Assembly: GCA_037349105.1 (NCBI GenBank)
Contig: JAYJMM010000028.1
Coordinates: forward strand, 4,526,001 to 4,590,000
From: Limnomonas spitsbergensis
Lineage: Eukaryota; Chlorophyta; Chlorophyceae; Chlamydomonadales
Direction of reading: 5' to 3'
DNA length: 64,000 nucleotides
Shown: positions 34,601 to 49,000 of the stretch, in pieces
Layout: each line of letters opens with the position of its first letter
How positions within the stretch are numbered: position 1 is the first letter of the stretch
Program-made: the position numbers and the translations under genes
The notes under the pieces: generated by a model
What the model was told of the DNA's origin: nothing
Databases searched by the model: none
The model's input: only the letters and a program-made list of their open reading frames with translations

Positions 34601-37022
34601 GTGAGCATTTGAAGAGGAAGGGGGTCAGGCAGCCTGATGGGAACGACGTGCGGATGTGGCTACGGCCCCAAGCTGCGCTGTGTCCTCCACGCCCCAGTTG
34701 GGTCTAGCTTTCTTTCTTTCTTCCTCAACGTGAAGCACGTATGGCAGTTGAATGACGTGTCACGTGTGTGTGTGTGCTCCTGGCATGACTTTTGGCGTGG
34801 CGCCCCCGCAGCGGCCCCACATTGCCTGCTTATCATTTCCCCCCCTCATGATTTATATGAGCACGGCTGACGAGGAAAAAGCTGTAGCGGTGGGGCCAGC
34901 GAGACACTGATCTTGGAGGACGGCATAACACTTGGGCATGTGCGAGGAAGGGCAACAGTGGGCACCCACATCAACAGCGCTCTGGCGGGTGATCGCACAA
35001 TAAACAACTGCGCTTGTACAGTAATCGCTTTTTTGATATTTAAAAATAGAAAATGCTCCTACCTGAATGTACCCCCTCCCTCCCTCCCACTCAGGCATGT
35101 ATGGGTAAAGGCAGCGGGCAGTCCGGGCATACAAAGCAACAGCGCTGCTGCACAAACACATCCTCTCTGCATGGTAGAGGGCTGGAAGAGAAAGTTGCCG
35201 CTATGACCGTGGCATTGTCTTCGCCATGAACCATTTTTGCTGGGTGGCACTTCGGGATGTTTGGGGACTTTTCAAGTTTGATTTGTTAACTAAATTATCA
35301 ATTGGCAGCCGACACACAAATCAACAGCGCGCCTGCCTGGATTCACCCCTCCCCTCTCAACTAGCCTGCTCGCTCTCCAAAAACTATCCAGAGCCGATGG
35401 TCTGCGCCCCCCCCACTCGTCTCCCTTGCTGTCTCTCACATGATTTTGCATGGTTTAAGTTCCAGCTCCATTACACATGCTTCCTGATTTTGTGTCATAA
35501 TGGGGGCGACTCTCAGCTCTTTGTCCACCTTCGTCTGTAGCTCCTTTTTTGCCCACCCTACGTGCTTGCCGGGTCCATGCCGCACACATGCAGGCAAACA
35601 GTATGAGGCTACTCCTCACACAGCATCGGACGTCAGCCCCCCACACTTGTGTGAAATCACCACCCTGTCCCCCAGGGATATTGCATTAAGTATGCTAGCT
35701 TTATAATAACTATACTAGCTTTAATACCCCCCCCCGTACAGTGCAAAATTTAATACACAACTAAAAACCCATAGAGGACTCTAAACTTTTATTTTCCTAG
35801 GTTTGTGGGAAGGCTACCAGTATTCAAATTTCAAATGTACGATACATCATATTCAAATACCGATACTGCTTTACTCCATGGATCACGCACATTTCCCCAC
35901 TCTCAGCATACCATTGATTTCACAGGCCTTCCACCAGTTGGGTTTGATACAAACTAACAATTTCCAGCTGAAACTGGCGTTGGCAAAACAAATTGTATAG
36001 CCCTGACCCCTCAACAACTGAATCCCCCACCCCTCAACAACTGAATCCCCGACCCCTCAACAACCGAATCCCCAACCCCTCAACAACTGAATCCCCCACC
36101 CCTCAACAACTGAATCCCCCACCCCTCCACAACTGAATCCCCCACCCCTCAACAACCGAATCCCCCACCCCTCAACAACTGAATCCCCCACCCCTCAACA
36201 ACTGAATCCCCGACCCCTCAACAACCGAATCCCCCACCCCTCAACAACTGAATCCCCCACCCCTCAACAACTGAATCCCCCACCCCTCAACAACTGAATC
36301 CCCCACCCCTCAACAACTGAATCCCCTACCCCTCAACAACCGAATCCCCCACCCCTTAACAACTGAATCCCCCACCCCTCAACAACTGAATCCCCCACCC
36401 CTCCACAACTGAATCCCCCACCCCTCCACAACTGAATCCCCAACCCCTCAACAACCGAATCCCCCACCCCTTTACAACTGAATCCCCCACCCCTCAACAA
36501 CTGAATCCCCCACCCCTAAACAACTGAATCCCCCACCCCTCCACAACTGAATCCCCCACCCCTCAACAACTGAATCCCCCACCCCTCAACAACTGAATCC
36601 CCCACCCCTCAACAACTGAATCCCCCACCCCTTAACAACTGAATCCCCCACCCCTCCACAACTGAATCCCCCACCCCTCCACAACTGAATCCCCAACCCC
36701 TCAACAACTGAATCCCCGACCCCTAAACAACCGAATCCCCGACCCCTCAACAACTGAATCCCCCACCCCTCAAGAACTGAATCCCCCACCCCTCAACAAC
36801 CGAATCCCCCACCCCTAAACAAATGAATCTCCTGTACCTATGATGAATGCTGCCAGGATGAGGAGCAATGTGTCGATGACGCGCAACGGCCAAAAGGCGC
36901 GCAAGTACTTGATGGTGCCACGTTGCAACAACAGCCACGACTGACGGGACGCGAGCGGAAAACGGCGGCGTGCGATCTGGTCCACCAGATGGTTGTCCCC
37001 TTTGGCCTTCTCCACCTTGTCC
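31672..37022 (-). CDS. ABCG gene: ABCG2-type membrane domain and C-terminus, five exons
   Basis: Residues 1408-1725. The first exon has the family's arginine-rich approach (RQSWLLLQRGTIKYLRAFWP), then RVIDTLLLILAAFII as helix 1. Exon 34568-34315 carries LRTFSLDRVLLARESSCGIS, the diagnostic FSLDK..YWRES element of ABCG24/28, plus two helices. Exon 33911-33762 has two more helices. Exon 33350-33280 is GLNPTIEAV ... GLSYN, and the last exon has WAMEIMTIGEAQYY and a final helix (GAGFRLIAFLLLRFLKR) before TGA. The last exon has an insertion of about 40 residues after AQYY relative to plants. Confidence 0.85.
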
Positions 37023-40000
37023 CTGAAACACAAAAACAGGTAACAAGGGTTTAGGGTCGGAGTTTAGGGCCAGGCAAGGGGGAGTGAAGTCTGGAATACA
37101 CAATGCCGTGCCATTTGTTTCCGCGGCTATATCTCTGAAAGCATTTAATCAGGATTGCATGATTTGAAACCAGGTGGGATGCTCCATTTGAGGATGGTTG
37201 GGCCTTTGAGAAGAACATGCATCAACAATAGATGAGAGGCCAATGCTGAAATGGTGGACACTTCACAAGTATGAGTCACAGGGTGAGGGCTCCAGGGCGG
37301 CATAATAATCAAGGACATAGCCTTAAATGATTATGACCATGTCCTCGCCGAGGGCAAGGCCGGAGAGAGGTCAATAAGCATAAGCATGGAGGCCACAGGC
37401 AGAGATGGCGAGGTGACAATGCATGTATGCTCATGTCCTGACCGCGGGCCATGTCGGGGATGGGTCAAGAAGCATAAAGGCCCATGGTAAAGATGCTTAA
37501 AACCCAGCCCAGCTAGGTGCCCGCCCGCAGCCCCGCACCCAGCGCTGCCCAGGCCATTGTAAAGCTGCTTGAAATCCAGCCCAGCTAGGTACCTGCCCAC
37601 ACCCAGCGCTGCCCAGCCCAGCCCATGGTTAAGATGCTTGAAACCCTGGCCTCCCTCACACGAAAATGGTGATTACAACAAGCTGCATCTTGTTTGACCA
37701 AATCATTGTATCAGTATGGCAGTAATCCGCACTTCGCGTACAAACAGCGTTAGACAGCAAATCCCTCACCAGTACCTTTCCAACACCTTCCCTGTCCAGA
37801 TGTTACAAACTCAGAACTCGAATGCCTTGAGTCCCCCTCCTCACATTTTAACAGAGGAGCGTTGCATCCTGGCCCGGCTCTTACTCCTCAAGTCCATGAT
37901 CAAGCTGTCCATCCCCTGGATTGCGCCGCTTGAGCCTGGGTTTGCGGTGGAGGCCACCTGCCAGCCATTGGCGCCCTCACGCCCCGGGCTGGCCCCCCCC
38001 ACGGAAGCAGCGCTCCGCCAAGCGCTGCTACCGCCGTCCTCCTGAGCACTTCCGGTATTTGACGCGTTCAATCGCGTCCCTCCTGCGATTTCGACGCCGC
38101 GGCGGGCCGAGATGGACTTGTAGAGCACGCCCGCCAGCAGGCCCTCCACCCACACAGTCTCGCGCGTATGGGGTTTAGCTTTGGACCTAGGGGGGCCATG
38201 CAGCAGTGCCAATTTGTGTTCAACCTTTTAAAAGCGGCCGGGCGGCCACCATTGGGCTCGTGGGGACCACCAGATGATCGTTATGTGTGCCGTGCTGATA
38301 AAAGTAAACACTGCCCAGTGTCGCCGAAAATGAGGAAGGCTCATCTGTTTTCTTAAGCCACACACAAACTGGTCCCTAAACCCACTGCCCTCTCCATAAT
38401 CTACGAGGCGGTTAAAAGCAAGGAAGCATGCTTCACCAGGAGCCCTCAGCCTCAGGCTACACCAGGAGCCCTCAGCCTCAGGCTACACCAGGAGCCCTCA
38501 GCCTCAGGCTACACCAGGAGCCCTCAGCCTCAGGCTACACCAGGAGCCCTCGGCCTCAGGCTACACCAGGAGCCCTCAGCCTCAGGCTACACCAGGAGCC
38601 CTCGGCCTCAGGCTACACCAGGTGCCCTCGGCCTCAGGCTACACCAGGAGCCCTCGGCCTCAGGCTACACCAGGAGCCCTCGGCCTCAGGCTACACCAGG
38701 AGCCCTCAGCCTCAGGCTACACCAGGAGCCCTTGGCCTCAGGCTACACCAGGAGCCCTCAGCCTCAGGCTACACCAGGAGCCCTCGGCCTCAGATTATAT
38801 AACCCTCAACCAACTAAATATGGGTGCTGTCTTCATACGCGTACATGGGACTGAACTGTTCACGTATATACGGCGTATATATGTATTTTTCATATACGTC
38901 AATGGCCAGCCCTACCTGGGGGTGCCGCTGCTTACAGGAGAGCTCCCAGCTCCTCCAAACACCTTGGCCACCCCCCCCGCCAGGCGTGAGGGGAACGAGC
39001 CACCGGCCGCCGATGCCGCACCCTTGCCTGTACTGCTGCTGATGGTGACGCTACCTGCGCGGATCGAGCCCTTGGCCTTTCCCTGAGTCCCCGGCACCTG
39101 GCCTCTGCCGCGGCTGCTTGCCGCCACCGGGGACGAGGCCTCCGCTGCGCCAAAGTCCGACACCAGTGTCCTGTCCATCGCCAGCGCCTGCGTGTGCAAG
39201 TGAGAGAGAGAGGGGCAGGGGATTCTCTTGCCTACTCAGCTTTCATGGTTCAACTCAGTCAGGCTGCCCAGCAGCCGCCAAATGCCAAACTAGGATCCAG
39301 CCTGGCCCGGCCTGCAACTGGCGACCAAAACAGCCAAGCTGGCCACGAATGGGGCCTACGGCCAGCGGCCGAATTTAGGTGTCATGTACCTGTGTTGCGA
39401 AAAAAGAAACACATAAGTGTGGGAGGAGAGGTGACGAGCCAGAGCCCCCCAAGGCCCCCCAATGGTTGCAGCCTCCATTCCCGGGATACCGGGTAGCTGC
39501 CTCAATCTTGATCACACTGTTAGGCACAAGATGCCAGGTCCTGAACATGCTGGGTACATAGCATCCTGATCCTCTTGCAGGTGCTTGTTCACCTCACAAT
39601 GCCAGCCCCAAATAAATCCCGGTAATGGGAGTTCAACAGACACAAAATACGGGAACAGGAATGATAGCAAAAACAACGGAATCCAGGAACGGTAATGGTC
39701 GTTCAACAACAGCAAGAACACTTGGTACACTTCTCACCCCTTGGTAAACTTCTCACACTTGGTACACTTCTCACCCCTTGGCCATCTCTGTCCATTCCAT
39801 TCAGCCCGTCATCGTACACCTGCTCCTCCCTCCCCAACTGCTCGCTCTCAGTTGCTTCTGCAATCGGACCGCCTGAGCTGTGAATCGGCAGCTTCCACGC
39901 AGCTTCCTGGGCGGCTGCAGCTCCAAGGCGGCCGTCTTCGCCCTCGACGTTGGCGGCGAGCGGATTGTCGTGCGAGGTGCCAAACAGGCGCGAGGCAGTG

Positions 40001-43000
40001 GACATGTGTCGCGGGAGGCTATCCAAGGTAGCGCCACCTCGGGGCGTCTCATGTCTGGGAGACAGGGAGGTTGTTGCTGGTGGAGCCCTGGGGAGGACCA
40101 GGTGGCGGTTTTGTGCGGAGGACTCCGGATGCAGCCTGACGGGCGAAGGCACTTCCCAGGGCCGGCCGTGATCGGCCCGGGCCGCGTTCTGCAGGTGGTT
40201 GGAGATCCCCTCCAGGCTCGCGGCGGCGGGGGAAACCAGCTTGTCCGCAGTGGCTGGGCGCGGGAGCTGGGGCATGCCAATGTTGGCCATTGCTAGGGCC
40301 TAATGGAGCGGAGCAGCAGAGAGAAGACTTTCAGGAAATATGATGGCATGAGGGGTGCGGGGGGGTGATATGATGGCATGGAGGGGTGCGGGGGGGTGAT
40401 ATGATGGCATGGAGGGGTGCGGGGGGGTGATATGATGGCATGGAGGGGTGCGGGGGGGTGATATGATGGCATGGAGGGGTGCGGGGGGTGATATGATGGC
40501 AGGGGAGGGGTGCGGGGGGGTGATATGATGGCATGGAGGGGTGCGGGGGGGTGATATGATGGCATGGAGGGGTGCGGGGGGGTGATATGATGGCATGGAG
40601 GGGTGCGGGGGGGTGATATGATGGCAGGGGGGGTGCGGGGGGGTGATATGATGGCAGGGGAGGGGTGCGGGGGGGTGATATGATGGTATGGAGGGGTGCG
40701 GGGGGGGTGATATGATGGCAGGGGAGGGGAGCGAGGGGGTGATATGATGGCATGGAGGGGTGCGGGGGGTTGATATGATGGCATGGAGGGGTGCGGGGGG
40801 GTGATATGATGGCATGGAGGGGTGCGGGGGGTGATATGATGGCAGGGGAGGGGTGCGGGGGGGTGATATGATGGCATGGAGGGGTGCGGGGGGGTGATAT
40901 GATGGCATGCAGGGGTGCGGGGGGGTGATATGATGGCATGGAGGGGTGCGGGGGGGTGATATGATGGTATGGAGGGGTGCGGGGGGGTGATATGATGGCA
41001 TGCAGGGGTGCGGGGGGGTGATATGATGGCAGGGGGGGTGCGGGGGGGTGATATGATGGCAGGGGGGGTGCGGGGGGGTGATATGATGGCAGGGGAGGGG
41101 TGCGGGGGGGTGATATGATGGTATGGAGGGGTGCGGGGGGGTGATATGATGGCATGCAGGGGTGCGGGGGGGTGATATGATAGCATGGAGGGGTACGGGG
41201 GGGTGATATGATGGCATGGGAGGGGTTCGGGAAGGTGATATGATGGTATGGAGGGGTGCGGGGGGGTGATATGATGGCAGGGGAGGGGTGCGGGGGGGTG
41301 ATATGATGGTATGGAGGGGTGCGGGGGGGTGATATGATGGCATGCAGGGGTGCGGGGGGGTGATATGATAGCATGGAGGGGTACGGGGGGGTGATATGAT
41401 GGCATGGAGGGGTGCGGGGGGGTGATATGATGGCATGGAGGGGTGCGGGGGGTGATATGATGGCAGGGGGGGTGCGGGGGGGTGATATGATGGCAGGGGG
41501 GGTGCGGGGGGGTGATATGATGGCATGCAGGGGTGCGGGGGGGTGATATGATGGCAGGCGAGGGGTTCGGGGGAGTGATATGATGGCATGGAGGGGTGCG
41601 GGGGGGTGATATGATGGCAGGGGGGGTGCGGGGGGGTGATATGATGGCATGGAGGGGTGCGGGGGGGTGATATGATGGCAGGGGAGGGGAGCGAGGGGGT
41701 GATATGATGGCATGGAGGGGTGCGGGGGGGTGATATGATGGCAGGGGGGGTGCGGGGGGGTGATATGATGGCAGGGGGGGTTCGGGGGGGTGATATGATG
41801 GCATGGAGGGGTGCGGGGGGGTGATATGATGGCATGGAGGGGTGCGGGCGGGTGATATGATGGCATGGAGGGGTGCGGGGGGGTGATATGATGGCATGGA
41901 GGGGTGCGGGGGGGTGATATGATGGCATGGAGGGGTGCGGGGGGGTGATATGATGGCAGGGGAGGGGTGCGGGGGGGTGATATGATGGTATGGAGGGGTG
42001 CGGGGGGGTGATATGATGGCATGGAGGGGTGCGGGGGGTGATATGATGGCAGGGGAGGGGTGCGGGGGGGTGATATGATGGCATGGAGGGGTGCGGGGGG
42101 GTGATATGATGGCATGGAGGGGTGCGGGGGGGTGATATGATGGCATGCAGGGGTGCGGGGGGGTGATATGATGGCATGGAGGGGTGCGGGGGGGTGATAT
42201 GATGGTATGGAGGGGTGCGGGGGGGTGATATGATGGCATGCAGGGGTGCGGGGGGGTGATATGATGGCAGGGGGGGTGCGGGGGGGTGATATGATGGCAG
42301 GGGGGGTGCGGGGGGGTGATATGATGGCAGGGGAGGGGTGCGGGGGGGTGATATGATGGTATGGAGGGGTGCGGGGGGGTGATATGATGGCATGCAGGGG
42401 TGCGGGGGGGTGATATGATAGCATGGAGGGGTACGGGGGGGTGATATGATGGCATGGGAGGGGTTCGGGAAGGTGATATGATGGTATGGAGGGGTGCGGG
42501 GGGGTGATATGATGGCAGGGGAGGGGTGCGGGGGGGTGATATGATGGTATGGAGGGGTGCGGGGGGGTGATATGATGGCATGCAGGGGTGCGGGGGGGTG
42601 ATATGATAGCATGGAGGGGTACGGGGGGGTGATATGATGGCATGGAGGGGTGCGGGGGGGTGATATGATGGCATGGAGGGGTGCGGGGGGTGATATGATG
42701 GCAGGGGGGGTGCGGGGGGGTGATATGATGGCAGGGGGGGTGCGGGGGGGTGATATGATGGCATGCAGGGGTGCGGGGGGGTGATATGATGGCAGGGGAG
42801 GGGTTCGGGGGAGTGATATGATGGCATGGAGGGGTGCGGGGGGGTGATATGATGGCAGGGGGGGTGCGGGGGGGTGATATGATGGCATGGAGGGGTGCGG
42901 GGGGGTGATATGATGGCAGGGGAGGGGAGCGAGGGGGTGATATGATGGCATGGAGGGGTGCGGGGGGGTGATATGATGGCAGGGGGGGTGCGGGGGGGTG

Positions 43001-46000
43001 ATATGATGGCAGGGGGGGTTCGGGGGGGTGATATGATGGCATGGAGGGGTGCGGGGGGGTGATATGATGGCATGGAGGGGTGCGGGCGGGTGATATGATG
43101 GCATGGAGGGGTGCGGGGGGGTGATATGATGGCATGGAGGGGTGCGGGGGGGTGATATGATGGCATGGAGGGGTGCGGGGGGTGATATGATGGCAGGGGG
43201 GGTGCGGGGGGGTGATATGATGGCAGGGGAGGGGTTCGGGGGGGTGATATGATGGCATGGAGGGGTGCGGGGGGGTGATATGATGGCATGGAGGGGTGCG
43301 GGGGGGTGATATGATGGCATGGAGGGGTGCGGGGGGGTGATATGATGGCATGGAGGGGTGCGGGGGGGTGATATGATGGCATGGAGGGATGCGGGGGGGT
43401 GATATGATGGCAGGGGAGGGGTGCGGGGGGGTGATATGATGGCATGGACGGGTGCGGGGGGGTGATATGATGGCAGGGGGGGTGTGGGGGGGTGATATGA
43501 TGGCAGGGAGGGGTGCGGGGGGGTGATATGATGGCAGGGAGGGGTGCGGGGGGGTGATATGATGGCAGGGGGGGTGCGGGGGGTTGATATGATGGCATGG
43601 AGGGGTGCGGGGGGGTGATATGATGGCATGGAGGGGTGCGGGGGGTGATATGATGGCAGGGGAGGGGTGCGGGGGGGTGATATGATGGCATGGAGGGGTG
43701 CGGGGGGGTGATATGATGGCATGGAGGGGTGCGGGGGGGTGATATGATGGCATGCAGGGGTGCGGGGGGGTGATATGATGGCATGGAGGGGTGCGGGGGG
43801 GTGATATGATGGTATGGAGGGGTGCGGGGGGGTGATATGATGGCATGCAGGGGTGCGGGGGGGTGATATGATGGCAGGGGGGGTGCGGGGGGGTGATATG
43901 ATGGCAGGGGGGGTGCGGGGGGGTGATATGATGGCAGGGGAGGGGTGCGGGGGGGTGATATGATGGTATGGAGGGGTGCGGGGGGGTGATATGATGGCAT
44001 GCAGGGGTGCGGGGGGGTGATATGATAGCATGGAGGGGTACGGGGGGGTGATATGATGGCATGGGAGGGGTTCGGGAAGGTGATATGATGGTATGGAGGG
44101 GTGCGGGGGGGTGATATGATGGCAGGGGAGGGGTGCGGGGGGGTGATATGATGGTATGGAGGGGTGCGGGGGGGTGATATGATGGCATGCAGGGGTGCGG
44201 GGGGGTGATATGATAGCATGGAGGGGTACGGGGGGGTGATATGATGGCATGGAGGGGTGCGGGGGGGTGATATGATGGCATGGAGGGGTGCGGGGGGTGA
44301 TATGATGGCAGGGGGGGTGCGGGGGGGTGATATGATGGCAGGGGGGGTGCGGGGGGGTGATATGATGGCATGCAGGGGTGCGGGGGGGTGATATGATGGC
44401 AGGGGAGGGGTTTGGGGGAGTGATATGATGGCATGGAGGGGTGCGGGGGGGTGATATGATGGCAGGGGGGGTGCGGGGGGGTGATATGATGGCATGGAGG
44501 GGTGCGGGGGGGTGATATGATGGCAGGGGAGGGGAGCGAGGGGGTGATATGATGGCATGGAGGGGTGCGGGGGGGTGATATGATGGCAGGGGGGGTGCGG
44601 GGGGGTGATATGATGGCAGGGGGGGTTCGGGGGGGTGATATGATGGCATGGAGGGGTGCGGGGGGGTGATATGATGGCATGGAGGGGTGCGGGGGGTGAT
44701 ATGATGGCATGGAGGGGTGCGGGGGGGTGATATGATGGCATGGAGGGGTGCGGGGGGGTGATATGATGGCATGGAGGGGTGCGGGGGGGGTGATATGATG
44801 GCAGGGGAGGGGTGCGGGGGGGTGATATGATGGTATGGAGGGGTGCGGGGGGGTGATATGATGGCATGGAGGGGTGCGGGGGGTGATATGATGGCAGGGG
44901 AGGGGTGCGGGGGGGTGATATGATGGCATGGAGGGGTGCGGGGGGGTGATATGATGGCATGGAGGGGTGCGGGGGGGTGATATGATGGCATGCAGGGGTG
45001 CGGGGGGGTGATATGATGGCATGGAGGGGTGCGGGGGGGTGATATGATGGTATGGAGGGGTGTGGGGGGGTGATATGATGGCATGCAGGGGTGCGGGGGG
45101 GTGATATGATGGCAGGGGGGGTGCGGGGGGGTGATATGATGGCAGGGGGGGTGCGGGGGGGTGATATGATGGCAGGGGAGGGGTGCGGGGGGGTGATATG
45201 ATGGTATGGAGGGGTGCGGGGGGGTGATATGATGGCATGCAGGGGTGCGGGGGGGTGATATGATAGCATGGAGGGGTACGGGGGGGTGATATGATGGCAT
45301 GGGAGGGGTTCGGGAAGGTGATATGATGGTATGGAGGGGTGCGGGGGGGTGATATGATGGCAGGGGAGGGGTGCGGGGGGGTGATATGATGGTATGGAGG
45401 GGTGCGGGGGGGTGATATGATGGCATGCAGGGGTGCGGGGGGGTGATATGATAGCATGGAGGGGTACGGGGGGGTGATATGATGGCATGGAGGGGTGCGG
45501 GGGGGTGATATGATGGCATGGAGGGGTGCGGGGGGTGATATGATGGCAGGGGGGGTGCGGGGGGGTGATATGATGGCAGGGGGGGTGCGGGGGGGTGATA
45601 TGATGGCATGCAGGGGTGCGGGGGGGTGATATGATGGCAGGGGAGGGGTTCGGGGGAGTGATATGATGGCATGGAGGGGTGCGGGGGGGTGATATGATGG
45701 CAGGGGGGGTGCGGGGGGGTGATATGATGGCATGGAGGGGTGCGGGGGGGTGATATGATGGCAGGGGAGGGGAGCGAGGGGGTGATATGATGGCATGGAG
45801 GGGTGCGGGGGGGTGATATGATGGCAGGGGGGGTGCGGGGGGGTGATATGATAGCAGGGGGGGTTCGGGGGGGTGATTCGATGGCATGGAGGGGTGCGGG
45901 GGGGTGATATGATGGCATGGAGGGGTGCGGGCGGGTGATATGATGGGATGGAGGGGTGCGGGGGGGTGATATGATGGCATGGAGGGGTGCGGGGGGGTGA

Positions 46001-49000
46001 TATGATGGCATGGAGGGGTGCGGGGGGGTGATATGATGGCAGGGGAGGGGTGCGGGGGGGTGATATGATGGTATGGAGGGGTGCGGGGGGGTGATATGAT
46101 GGCATGGAGGGGTGCGGGGAGGTGATATGATGGCATGGAGGGGTGCGGGGGGGTGATATGATGGCATGGAGGGGTGCGGGGGGGTGATATGATGGCATGG
46201 AGGGGTGCGGGGGGGTGATATGATGGCATGGAGGGGTGCGGGGGGTTGATATGATGGCATGGAGGGGTGCGGGGGGGTGATATGATGGCATGGAGGGATG
46301 CGGGGGGGTGATATGATGGCAGGGGAGGGGTGCGGGGGGGTGATATGATGGCATGGACGGGTGCGGAGGGGTGATATGATGGCAGGGGGGGTGTGGGGGG
46401 GTGATATGATGGCAGGGAGGGGTGCGGGGGGGTGATATGATGGCAGGGAGGGGTGCGGGGGGGTGATATGATGGCATGGAGGGGTGCGGGGGGTTGATAT
46501 GATGGCATGGAGGGGTGCGGGGGGGTGATATGATGGCATGGAGGGGTGCGGGGGGTGATGTGATGGCAGGGGAGGGGTGCGGGGGGGGTGATATGATGGC
46601 ATGGAGGGGTGCGGGGGGGTGATATGATGGCATGGAGGGGTGCGGGGGGGTGATATGATGGCATGCAGGGGTGCGGGGGGGTGATATGATGGCATGGAGG
46701 GGTGCGGGGGGGTGATATGATGGTATGGAGGGGTGCGGGGGGGTGATATGATGGCATGCAGGGGTGCGGGGGGGTGATATGATGGCAGGGGGGGTGCGGG
46801 GGGGTGATATGATGGCAGGGGGGGTGCGGGGGGGTGATATGATGGCAGGGGAGGGGTGCGGGGGGGTGATATGATGGTATGGAGGGGTGCGGGGGGGTGA
46901 TATGATGGCATGCAGGGGTGCGGGGGGGTGATATGATAGCATGGAGGGGTACGGGGGGGTGATATGATGGCATGGGAGGGGTTCGGGAAGGTGATATGAT
47001 GGCATGGAGGGGTGCGGGGGGTGATATGATGGCAGGGGGGGTGCGGGGGGGTGATATGATAGCATGGGGGGTGCGGGGGGGTGATATGATGGCATGGAGG
47101 GGTGCGGGGGGATGATATGATGGCATGGAGGGGTGCGGGGGGGTGATATGATGGCATGGAGGGGTGCGGGGGGGTGATATGATGGCAGGGGGGGTGCGGG
47201 GGGGTGATATGATGGCATGGAGGGGTGCGGGGGGGTGATATGATGGCAGGGGAGGGGAGCGAGGGGGTGATATGATGGCATGGAGGGGTGCGGGGGGGTG
47301 ATATGATGGCATGGAGGGGTGCGGGGGGTGATATGATGGCATGGAGGGGTGCGGAGGGGTGATATGATGGCATGGAGGGGTGCGGGGGGGTGATATGATG
47401 GCAGGGGGGGTGCGGGGGGGTGATATGATGGCAGGGGGGGTGCGGGGGGGTGATATGATGGCATGGATGGGTGCGGGGGGGTGATATGATGGCAGGGGAG
47501 GGGTGCGGGGGGGTGATATGATGGCATGGAGGGGTGCGGGGGGGTGATATGATGGCATGGGGGGTGTGGGGGGGGTGATATGATGGCATGGAGGGGTGCG
47601 GGGGGGTGATATGATGGCATGGAGGGGTGCGGGGGGGTGATATGATGGCATGGAGGGGTGCGGGGGGGTGATATGATGGCATGGAGGGGTGCGGGGGGGT
47701 GATATGATGGCATGGAGGGGTGCGGGGGGGTGATATGATGGCATGGAGGGGTGCGGGGGGGTGATATGATGGCATGGAGGGATGCGGGGGGGTGATATGA
47801 TGGCAGGGGAGGGGTGCGGGGGGGTGATATGATGGCATGGACGGGTGCGGGGGGGTGATATGATGGCAGGGGGGGTGTGGGGGGGTGATATGATGGCAGG
47901 GAGGGGTGCGGGGGGGTGATATGATGGCAGGGAGGGGTGCGGGGGGGTGATATGATGGCATGGAGGGGTGCGGGGGGTTGATATGATGGCATGGAGGGGT
48001 GCGGGGGGGTGATATGATGGCATGGAGGGGTGCGGGGGGTGATATGATGGCAGGGGAGGGGTGCGGGGGGGTGATATGATGGCATGGAGGGGTGCGGGGG
48101 GGTGATATGATGGCATGGAGGGGTGCGGGGGGGTGATATGATGGCATGCAGGGGTGCGGGGGGGTGATATGATGGCATGGAGGGGTGCGGGGGGGTGATA
48201 TGATGGTATGGAGGGGTGCGGGGGGGTGATATGATGGCATGCAGGGGTGCGGGGGGGTGATATGATGGCAGGGGGGGTGCGGGGGGGTGATATGATGGCA
48301 GGGGGGGTGCGGGGGGGTGATATGATGGCAGGGGAGGGGTGCGGGGGGGTGATATGATGGTATGGAGGGGTGCGGGGGGGTGATATGATGGCATGCAGGG
48401 GTGCGGGGGGGTGATATGATAGCATGGAGGGGTACGGGGGGGTGATATGATGGCATGGGAGGGGTTCGGGAAGGTGATATGATGGCATGGAGGGGTGCGG
48501 GGGGTGATATGATGGCAGGGGGGGTGCGGGGGGGTGATATGATAGCATGGGGGGTGCGGGGGGGTGATATGATGGCATGGAGGGGTGCGGGGGGATGATA
48601 TGATGGCATGGAGGGGTGCGGGGGGGTGATATGATGGCATGGAGGGGTGCGGGGGGGTGATATGATGGCAGGGGGGGTGCGGGGGGGTGATATGATGGCA
48701 TGGAGGGGTGCGGGGGGGTGATATGATGGCAGGGGAGGGGAGCGAGGGGGTGATATGATGGCATGGAGGGGTGCGGGGGGGTGATATGATGGCATGGAGG
48801 GGTGCGGGGGGTGATATGATGGCATGGAGGGGTGCGGAGGGGTGATATGATGGCATGGAGGGGTGCGGGGGGGTGATATGATGGCAGGGGGGGTGCGGGG
48901 GGGTGATATGATGGCAGGGGGGGTGCGGGGGGGTGATATGATGGTATGGATGGGTGCGGGGGGGTGATATGATGGCAGGGGAGGGGTGCGGGGGGGTGAT

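Noticed and set aside
38428..39086. + strand ORFs of QEPSASGYT-like repeats
   Set aside because: Product of a 26-bp minisatellite without stops, antisense to the ABCG gene, partly overlapping a real - strand exon (39187-38916).
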